Assembly (NCBI RefSeq): GCF_000522985.1
Contig: NZ_CP007128.1
Coordinates: forward strand, 1,410,220-1,474,219
Reading direction: 5' to 3'
DNA from: Gemmatirosa kalamazoonensis
Lineage (GTDB): Bacteria > Gemmatimonadota > Gemmatimonadetes > Gemmatimonadales > Gemmatimonadaceae
Length of the DNA stretch: 64,000 bases
The translations under genes were made by a program, and so were the position numbers. The notes beneath the pieces were generated by a model. The model was not told the DNA's origin, made no database searches, and saw nothing but the letters and a program-made list of their open reading frames with translations. This document shows, piece after piece, positions 57,964 through 64,000 of the stretch; within the stretch, counting starts at the first letter, position 1; each line of letters starts with the position of its first letter.

Positions 57964-59372
57964 TGTCGCGCGATAGACTCACCACGAAGACGCTGCTGGC
58001 GCTCGGCGCCGCGGCGGGCCTCGCCGGCTGCGGCGTGCAGGACCAGCTGCTCGAGCCGCAGCAGCCCGGCCTCATCACGCCGGAGGCCGTGCAGGCCGCC
58101 GGCGCCACCGGCGCCCAGGCGCTCTACGTCGGCGCGTTAGGCGCCCTCCAGAGCTGGACCGGCGGCGGCGGCAACGGCAACAGCCAGAACCTCTGGATCT
58201 ACTCGGACCTCGTGACCGACGTGTGGAAGGTGACCGACACCTTCACGCAGCGGATCGACATGGACCGGCGCCAGATCGCCAACCTCGACGCCGAGGTCAC
58301 CGGCGCCTACAACGTCGCGCAGCAGTCGCGCGGCCGGTTCCGCGAGGCGCTCAACTCGCTGAAGGCGCTCATCCCGAACGAGCCGGAGAAGCAGGGCGAG
58401 ATGTACTTCGCCATGGGCCTCGAGGAGCTCACGGTCTCCGAGGACTTCTGCAACGGCATCCCGTTCGGTGAGGTCGTCAACGGCGTCATCACCTACACGA
58501 AGCCGATCACGAACGCGGAGGGCTTCCAGCTCGCCATCGCGCACCTCGACTCGGCGATCGCGCTCGCGTCGGGCACGAACGCGCTGTCGGTGAAGGTGCG
58601 CACCGCCGCCACGATCGCGAAGGCGCGCGCGCAGGTGGACCTCGCCCAGTTCTCGGCCGCCGCGCAGACGGTCGCGAACGTCCCGACGAGCTACCAGTAC
58701 ACGCTCACGTTCTCCCAGACCACCCAGAGCAACACGATCTGGACGGTCAACGCGTCGAACCCGTCGTCCGCCCGCGTCGCGGTCGGCGACAGCGTGACGC
58801 TCGCCAACGGCGTCGAGGTCCGCATCCGCAACGCGATCCCGTTCGGCTCCGCGAAGGACCCGCGCGTGCCGACCACGGGCTCGTACAAGGACAACACGCG
58901 GACCGGCTTCGACGGCCAGACGCCGTGGGTCGGACAGCTCATCTGGTCGACGCGCGAGGCGCCGGTCGTGCTCGCGTCGGGCATCGACGCGCGTCTGATC
59001 GAGGCCGAGGCGAAGCTGAACAACAACGACATCACCGGGATGATGACGACGCTGAACGCGCTGCGCACCAGCGCGCAGACGCTCGGCGCGTTCTCCGTCC
59101 CCGTGATGGCGCCGCTCGCGACGCCCGCCAGCAAGGAGGCCGCGATCGACCTGCTGTTCCGCGAGAAGGCGTTCTGGCAGTTCGGCCGCGGCATGCGCCT
59201 CGGCGATCTCCGTCGTCTCATCCGGCAGTACGGCCGCACCGAGGACAGCACGTTCCCCGAGGACGGCTTCCACAAGACGCCGTTCAAGTTCGGCGACGAC
59301 GTGAACCTCCCGGTGCCGGACGCCGAGAAGACGAACCCGAACTTCAAGGGCTGCATCGACCGGAAGGCCTAA
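57963..59372 (+). CDS. SusD/RagB-family outer-membrane lipoprotein
   Basis: 469 residues. Lipoprotein signal [16 protein letters not shown] (Cys23). SusD features: helical TPR-like scaffold ([34 protein letters not shown]), [10 protein letters not shown], and the C-terminal [45 protein letters not shown] typical of the family. Caps the SusC receptor on the outer face. The TAA stop lies in a GCCTAAC heptamer, immediately before a family C palindrome. Confidence 0.93.
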   Translation: MSRDRLTTKTLLALGAAAGLAGCGVQDQLLEPQQPGLITPEAVQAAGATGAQALYVGALGALQSWTGGGGNGNSQNLWIYSDLVTDVWKVTDTFTQRIDMDRRQIANLDAEVTGAYNVAQQSRGRFREALNSLKALIPNEPEKQGEMYFAMGLEELTVSEDFCNGIPFGEVVNGVITYTKPITNAEGFQLAIAHLDSAIALASGTNALSVKVRTAATIAKARAQVDLAQFSAAAQTVANVPTSYQYTLTFSQTTQSNTIWTVNASNPSSARVAVGDSVTLANGVEVRIRNAIPFGSAKDPRVPTTGSYKDNTRTGFDGQTPWVGQLIWSTREAPVVLASGIDARLIEAEAKLNNNDITGMMTTLNALRTSAQTLGAFSVPVMAPLATPASKEAAIDLLFREKAFWQFGRGMRLGDLRRLIRQYGRTEDSTFPEDGFHKTPFKFGDDVNLPVPDAEKTNPNFKGCIDRKA

Positions 59373-59377
59373 CGGCC

Positions 59378-59473
59378 GAGGGCAGGAGGGCAAGAGGGCA
59401 GGAGGGCAGGAGACCTTATGGCGCTCCTGCCCTCCTGCCCTCTTGCCCTCCTGCCCTCCTGCCCTCCTGCCCT
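59378..59473. repeat. Inverted array palindrome, unit GGGCAGGAG (family C, copy 2)
   Basis: Left arm 59378-59412, loop ACCTTATGGCG, right arm 59424-59473 (longer, five to six inverted units). Lies between susD and the ADOP permease and could end the susCD transcript. Confidence 0.93.
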
Positions 59474-59547
59474 GGGTCTTCCGACCCTTGCAACCCTCGT
59501 GGGCCGGACGCTATCAAAGCGGCGACCATCACGAGAGGGCTTGGGTC

Positions 59548-61977
59548 ATGCTCGACGATCTCCGACTCGCCGTGCGCGCGCTCGCGAAGGCGCCGGCGTT
59601 CGCGCTCGCCGCGGTGCTGTGCATCGCGCTCGGCATCGGCGCGAACACCGCGATCTTCAGCGTCGTCGACGCGGTGCTCCTGCGGCCGCTGCCGGTGCGC
59701 GATCTCGACCGCATGGTCGTGATCCGCGAGGACCTGCCGAAGCTCGACCTGCTCGACGCGGAGCTGGACCCGCCGAGCACCCTGGAGCTCGCGACGCGCG
59801 GCGACCTGTTCGAGCGCGCGGCCGGCGTGGCCGAGACGCGCGTGAACCTCACGACCGACGCCGCGGAGCCGGCGCGCGTCGGCGCGGCGCGCACGCTCGG
59901 CGACTACTTCCAGCTCCTCGACGCGCATCCCGTCGTCGGGCGGCTGTACGCGGCCGACCAGTCGCGCGACGGGCGCCACCGCGTCGTCGTGCTGTCGTAC
60001 GGGTTCTGGCGCGACCGGTTCGGCGGCGACCGCGCAATCGTCGGCCGCACGCTCCATCTCAGCGGCACGCCGTACGAGGTGATCGGCGTCGCCGGCCCCG
60101 AGCTGCGCTACCCGCGCGCGGCCGAGGTGTGGATGCCGTATCCGGTGGACTCCACGACGCAGTCCCAGCACGGCGTGCTGGTGATGAAGGTCGTCGCGAA
60201 GCGGCGCGCCGACGTCTCCGCGGAGCGGCTGCGCGACGCGCTCGCGCGACAGGGGCGCGCGTGGGGCGAGGCGCTGGCCGGCAACGGCGGCGGGAACGAC
60301 TTCGCCCGGTCGCTCGTCATCCGTCCCGTGCCGCTCACCGCGTTCCTCGCCGGCGAGCTGCGGCCGATCGTGCTCCTGCTCGCCGGCGCCGTCGGGCTCG
60401 TGCTGCTCATTGCGTGCGCGAACGTCGCGTGCCTGCAGCTCGTGCGCGCGACCGGCCGCGTGCGCGAGCTCGCGGTGCGCGCCGCGTTGGGCGCCGGCTC
60501 GGCGCGCCTCGTGCGCCCGCTCGTCGCGGAGAGCGCCGCCGTCGCCGCGATCGGTGGCGCGCTCGGCGCGGCCGGTGGCGCGGTCGCCGTCGCGGCGCTC
60601 GCGCGCTGGGGACCGGCGCAGTACCCGATGCTCCGCGACGCGCGCCTCGACCCGCTCGTGCTGCTGTTCGCGTTCGCGCTCGCCGCCGCGTCGGCGCTGC
60701 TGTTCGGTGTCGCGCCCGCCGTGCGCGCATCGCGCGTGGACCCGCAGGACGCGCTCCGCGCCTCGGCGCGCGGCACGTCCGCTGGAGCGGAGCGGCACCG
60801 CTTCCTGCAGGGCGCGGTGGTCATGCAGGTCGCGCTCGCGCTCGCGCTGCTGCTCTCGTCGGGGCTGATGATCCGCAGCCTGTCCCGTCTCATCGCCACC
60901 GATCCCGGATTCCGCGCCGAGCGCGTGCTGACCGCGCAGGTGGCGCTGCCGCCGCGCGTCTACCAGCAGGCGGCGGTCGCGCCGTTCGTCGACCGCCTGC
61001 TCGAGCGGCTGCGCGCGGTGCCGGGCGTGCAGGCGGTGGGCATCGCCGCGTCGCTGCCGTTCGTCGGCAGCGGCACCGCGAGCAGCTCGCCGTTCGAGGT
61101 CGTCGGCCGCGCGCCGGACGCGAGCGGCGAGAAGCCGCACGCGAACTTCAACATGGTGAGCGACGACTACTTCCGCGCGATGGGGATGACGCTGAAGGCC
61201 GGCCGCGCGTTCGCCGCCACCGACGCCAAGGGCGCGCCGCCGGTCGTGGTCGTCGACGAGCAGCTCGCGCGGCAGTTCTTCCCCGGTGAGAGCGCGATCG
61301 GCAAGCACCTGCGCCAGCTCGGCGGCGTCGGCGACGGGGACCTCACGATCGTCGGCGTCGTCGGCGACGTGACGCCGAAGGAGCTCGGCCAGGAGCGGCA
61401 CGCGACGATCTACTACACGTACCGCCAGACGATGACGCCGTCGTTCGGCGTGGCGGTGCGCGGCGTGCTGCCGCCGGCGTCGTTCGCCGGTGCGCTGCGC
61501 GCGATCGTCGCGGAGCAGGACCGCCAGGTGCCGGTGTACGACGTGCGCCCGATGCGCGAGCGCGTCGACGAGTCGTTAGGCGCTCGGCGGCTCGCGGTGT
61601 GGGTGCTCGGCGCGTTCGCGGCGCTCGCGCTCACGCTCGCGCTGCTCGGCATCACGGGAGTGCTCAGCTACACCGTGAGCCAGCGCGCGCACGAGCTGGG
61701 AATCCGTCTCGCCATCGGCGCGCAGCGCGGCGACATCGTGCGCCTCGTCGTGCGGCAGGGCGCGACGCTCACGCTCGCCGGCCTCGGCGCGGGGCTCGCG
61801 CTGTTCCTCGCCGGCGGACGACTGCTCGCCGCCGCGCTGTACGGCGTGGGGCCGCACGACCCGGCGACGATCGTCGCGTCGGCGACGCTGTTAGGCACCG
61901 TCGCGCTGGTCGCGAGCTGGCTGCCGGCGCGGCGTGCCGCCCGCGCGGATGCGACGTCCGTGCTTCGTCAATCGTGA
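59548..61977 (+). CDS. ADOP-family ABC transporter permease (MacB/FtsX-like)
   Basis: 809 residues from ATG at 59548, which follows GAGAGGG at a suitable distance. [45 protein letters not shown] starts the first transmembrane helix; two MacB periplasmic domains and two FtsX blocks follow ([56 protein letters not shown]), ending [21 protein letters not shown]. Same architecture as the permease at 23628-26033 but clearly diverged. No ATPase gene is adjacent, as usual for ADOP. Substrate unknown. Confidence 0.92.
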   Translation: MLDDLRLAVRALAKAPAFALAAVLCIALGIGANTAIFSVVDAVLLRPLPVRDLDRMVVIREDLPKLDLLDAELDPPSTLELATRGDLFERAAGVAETRVNLTTDAAEPARVGAARTLGDYFQLLDAHPVVGRLYAADQSRDGRHRVVVLSYGFWRDRFGGDRAIVGRTLHLSGTPYEVIGVAGPELRYPRAAEVWMPYPVDSTTQSQHGVLVMKVVAKRRADVSAERLRDALARQGRAWGEALAGNGGGNDFARSLVIRPVPLTAFLAGELRPIVLLLAGAVGLVLLIACANVACLQLVRATGRVRELAVRAALGAGSARLVRPLVAESAAVAAIGGALGAAGGAVAVAALARWGPAQYPMLRDARLDPLVLLFAFALAAASALLFGVAPAVRASRVDPQDALRASARGTSAGAERHRFLQGAVVMQVALALALLLSSGLMIRSLSRLIATDPGFRAERVLTAQVALPPRVYQQAAVAPFVDRLLERLRAVPGVQAVGIAASLPFVGSGTASSSPFEVVGRAPDASGEKPHANFNMVSDDYFRAMGMTLKAGRAFAATDAKGAPPVVVVDEQLARQFFPGESAIGKHLRQLGGVGDGDLTIVGVVGDVTPKELGQERHATIYYTYRQTMTPSFGVAVRGVLPPASFAGALRAIVAEQDRQVPVYDVRPMRERVDESLGARRLAVWVLGAFAALALTLALLGITGVLSYTVSQRAHELGIRLAIGAQRGDIVRLVVRQGATLTLAGLGAGLALFLAGGRLLAAALYGVGPHDPATIVASATLLGTVALVASWLPARRAARADATSVLRQS

Positions 61978-61983
61978 CGGGCC

Positions 61984-62021
61984 GTGTCCGGGAGCGGACA
62001 CCGTTGTCCGCGGCCGGACAC
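61984..62021. promoter_or_regulatory. Two tandem GTGTCCG-N4-CGGACAC palindromes, candidate activator sites
   Basis: GTGTCCG-GGAG-CGGACAC (61984-62001) and TTGTCCG-CGGC-CGGACAC (62004-62021), centres 20 bp apart on the same helix face. They lie 75-110 bp upstream of a sigma-54-like promoter, the distance used by enhancer-binding proteins. Confidence 0.55.
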
Positions 62022-62094
62022 CGCGCGCCGCGCCGCGTCGCGCGCGCGGGTGCCTAACTGCTTGCGGCGCGGCGACTAACGCCACGTCGGCGGG

Positions 62095-62111
62095 CGGCAG
62101 GCGACTTGCCA
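62095..62111 (+). promoter_or_regulatory. Sigma-54-like promoter
   Basis: CGGCAGG-CGAC-TTGCCA: the invariant GG (62096-62097) and GC (62108-62109) are 10 bp apart as needed, and 9 of the 11 fixed consensus positions of TGGCACG-N4-TTGC match. Transcription would start near 62121, about 50 bp before the outer-membrane protein gene. Confidence 0.55.
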
Positions 62112-62173
62112 TCGGCGGTCGCGGCGGGCGCTGCTCCGCGCGCCCGCGCCGTCCACCCGAGCGACTCCCGCCG

Positions 62174-62773
62174 ATGCACGCACTCCGCCTCCCCGCCGCC
62201 GCCCTGCTGCTCGTCCCCGTCGCCGCCCGCGCGCAGCGCGCGGCCCCGGACTCGCTTCCGTTCAGCCCTGGCCAGTGGGGCATCGAGGCCGGTGTCGGCG
62301 GCGGCGGGAGCGTCGGCGCGCTGAAGTTCCTCTCGCGCGCGACCGCGCTCGCCGCGAACCTCGCCGTCAACTACAACACGCGCACGACCGACCCGCAGCT
62401 CGCGAGCGTGCCCGTCAGCGAGTTCTCGAACACGTTCGTCACCGCCACCCTCGGCGTCCGGCATTACTCGCCCGTGGCCCGCAGCATCGGCGCGCTGTTC
62501 ACGGTGGGCGCGGCGCTCAGCCGGCAGTCCAGCCACGCGAACCCCGGCGACATCCGCGGCCACGAGACCGACGTCGGCGCGTTCGGTGAGGTCGGCCTGA
62601 GCTACTTCGTGCTGCCCCGGCTCACGCTGAACGGAACCTACGGCCTCACGGTGCAGCACCAGGACGGCGCGCAGCTGCAGAATCTGCTCAACTCGCAGGT
62701 CAGCACCGTGAAGACGCACGGCTGGCTGGTGCAGACCACCGGCGTGCGGGCGACGGTCGGCATCTTCTTCTGA
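62174..62773 (+). CDS. Small outer-membrane beta-barrel protein
   Basis: 199 residues from ATG at 62174. Signal peptide MHALRLPAAALLLVPVAARA. Amphipathic strands with aromatic girdles (FVTATLGVRHYSP, LFTVGAALSRQSSH, GEVGLSYFVLPRLTLNGTYGLTVQHQDG) end in RATVGIFF, with the C-terminal Phe recognised by the BAM machinery. About eight strands, OmpA/OmpW-like in size. Preceded by a sigma-54-like promoter with two upstream palindromes. Confidence 0.82.
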   Translation: MHALRLPAAALLLVPVAARAQRAAPDSLPFSPGQWGIEAGVGGGGSVGALKFLSRATALAANLAVNYNTRTTDPQLASVPVSEFSNTFVTATLGVRHYSPVARSIGALFTVGAALSRQSSHANPGDIRGHETDVGAFGEVGLSYFVLPRLTLNGTYGLTVQHQDGAQLQNLLNSQVSTVKTHGWLVQTTGVRATVGIFF

Positions 62774-62787
62774 TCGGGACAGGCCGC

Positions 62788-62822
62788 GTGCGGGGACGCG
62801 CGGATCTCGCGCGCCCCCGCAC
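62788..62822 (+). terminator. Hairpin after the outer-membrane protein gene
   Basis: GTGCGGGG-A-CGCGCG, loop GATCT, CGCGCG-C-CCCCGCAC: 14 paired bases with one mismatch, 15 bp after the stop. No T-tract. Confidence 0.55.
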
Positions 62823-62873
62823 CGTGGCGTATGCTCCCGGACGCGTACGGCACTCGTCGCCCATCCGACTCCG

Positions 62874-64000
62874 GTGCAGCCAGCCTTTCGGTCCTTCCGT
62901 CTTCACGTGGCGCTGCTGTCGTTCGCGCTGCTCGCGGTGCTCGGCGCCGCTCCAGCCGCGCAGGCCGCGCCGTCACGACTCGCGGTGACCGTCACGGTGA
63001 CCGGCGCCGGCGCAGGGACGGGCACGATCGCCAGCAACCCGTCCGGCATCGACTGCCGCATCTCGGCCGGCACCGCGACCGGCACGTGCTCGGCGAGCTT
63101 CGCCGAAGGGACGGTGGTGACGCTCATCCCCACCGGCTCCGCATCCGGCAGCTTCACCGGATGGAGCGGCGGCTGCTCGGGCAACGCGAACTGCACGCTG
63201 ACGCTCCCCACGACACCGGGGTCGGTGAGCGTCGTCGCGACGTTCGCCGCGAGCACGAACGCGGCGGTCGCGGTCGCCGGCGCGGGCACGGGCAGCGGTC
63301 GCGTGACGAGCGTGCCCGCCGGCATCGACTGCACCGTGACGAACGGCGTCGCGAGCGGCGCCTGCAACATCCTGTTCCCGTTAGGCGGGCCGGTGACGCT
63401 CACCGCCGCGGCGGCGTCGGGCAGCGCGTTCGGCGGCTGGGCGGGCGCGTGCAGCGGCGCGGCGACGTGTCAGATCCAGCTCACCGCGAACGCGAGCGTC
63501 ACCGCGACGTTCAACCGCGCGACCGGCGGCACGACGTCGACGCTCACCGTCACCGGCGCGGGTACCGGCTCCGGAACCGTGGCGAGCGTCCCGTCGGGGA
63601 TCTCGTGCACGATCGCGGCGGGGGTCGCGAGCGGTACCTGCTCGGCGAGCTTCGCCGCGGGCAGCGTCGTGACGCTCGTGCCGACGGGATCGGCGAGCGG
63701 CAGCTTCACCGGCTGGAGCGGCGCGTGCGTCGGCACCGCGAACTGCGTGGTGACGATGCCCGCCGCGGGCGGCACCGCGACGGTGTCGGCCACGTTCGTT
63801 CTGAGCACGAACGCGGCGATCGTCGTCGCCGGCGCCGGCAACGGCGGCGGGCGTGTGACGAGCGCGCCGGCGGGGATCGACTGCGGCGTGACCAACGGCG
63901 CGGCGAGCGGCGCGTGCAACATCCTGTTCCCGTTAGGCGCCACGGTCACGCTCACGGCGACGGCGCAGCCGGGAAGCGGGTTCGCCGGGTGGAGCGGCGC
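62874..64000 (+). CDS. Secreted protein with divergent InlB B-repeats, cut by the right window edge
   Basis: 375 codons are visible from GTG at 62874-62876 (VQPAFRSFRLHVALLSFALLAVLGAAPAAQA, a signal peptide); no stop before the edge. The body consists of ~80-residue units with G-x-G-x-V-x-S-x-P-x-G-I-x-C, G-x-C, VTL-x-P/A and F-x-GW-x-G, the divergent InlB B-repeat (Flg_new_2) pattern, each with four cysteines likely paired. Two unit types alternate A-B-A-B, and both A units and both B units are nearly identical in DNA, showing duplication of an A-B pair. Probably a long surface adhesin. Confidence 0.85.
   Translation, partial: MQPAFRSFRLHVALLSFALLAVLGAAPAAQAAPSRLAVTVTVTGAGAGTGTIASNPSGIDCRISAGTATGTCSASFAEGTVVTLIPTGSASGSFTGWSGGCSGNANCTLTLPTTPGSVSVVATFAASTNAAVAVAGAGTGSGRVTSVPAGIDCTVTNGVASGACNILFPLGGPVTLTAAAASGSAFGGWAGACSGAATCQIQLTANASVTATFNRATGGTTSTLTVTGAGTGSGTVASVPSGISCTIAAGVASGTCSASFAAGSVVTLVPTGSASGSFTGWSGACVGTANCVVTMPAAGGTATVSATFVLSTNAAIVVAGAGNGGGRVTSAPAGIDCGVTNGAASGACNILFPLGATVTLTATAQPGSGFAGWSG

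Overview
This 64-kb window is very G+C-rich bacterial chromosome with about 48 protein genes, no rRNA, tRNA, insertion sequence, phage or CRISPR array. The gene mix suggests Gemmatimonadota: ECF sigma plus TPR-tailed Ser/Thr kinase, ADOP-type orphan ABC permeases, SusC/SusD, PEP-CTERM proteins, HAF-repeat lipoprotein, a BTAD regulator with TPR tail, and many small lipoproteins. This is an inference from gene content; no phylogenetic marker was tested.

Layout. 1-5.5 kb: end of an unknown protein, HAF lipoprotein, ECF sigma factor and receptor-like kinase. 5.5-11.5 kb: small lipoprotein, GNAT and DinB pair, DUF4186, SGNH hydrolase, homoserine dehydrogenase-like protein, VOC protein, PEP-CTERM protein. 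11.5-14.3 kb: ECF42-type sigma factor with DoxX and two YCII (DGPF) proteins. 14.3-22.7 kb: NicO-type metal permease, Spy-like and DUF4142 proteins, murB, an M16 protease pair, and a lysozyme-like LysM protein coupled to a lipoprotein. 22.7-33.6 kb: histidine operon on the minus strand, hisL-G-D-C-H-A-B-F-N, then an ADOP permease and hisIE. 33.6-42.3 kb: HU, cupredoxin, UvsE, a Wzz/BY-kinase-like protein, ATP-dependent DNA ligase and BTAD regulator. 42.5-51 kb: cell-surface block with a 1976-residue MBG-repeat protein. 51-64 kb: ligase-associated exonuclease, free-Met sulfoxide reductase, HD protein, SusC/SusD, second ADOP permease, outer-membrane protein with a sigma-54-like promoter, and a truncated InlB-repeat protein.

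Most notable: (1) a complete transcription attenuator in front of hisG, with a leader peptide holding 8 His in 10 codons, an 11-bp antiterminator pairing and a T-tailed terminator; (2) more than a dozen palindromes, each made of a short tandem unit (7-15 bp) arrayed in one direction, a loop, then the same unit arrayed in the opposite direction. Unit sequences differ between families, most are stop-free in all six frames, and several are read in frame inside genes (hisD, hisC, hisH, hisB, hisF, M16, DNA ligase); (3) a dispersed ~103-bp element with a G-run/C-run hairpin that also sits in the HisI-HisE linker; (4) about 50 copies of the heptamer GTTAGGC, where roughly five are expected, used in several reading frames and at stop codons; (5) three direct heptamers at 11-bp spacing between the BTAD regulator and the surface-protein operon, as expected for a SARP-type operator. 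hisC is frameshifted at a GC-dinucleotide run.
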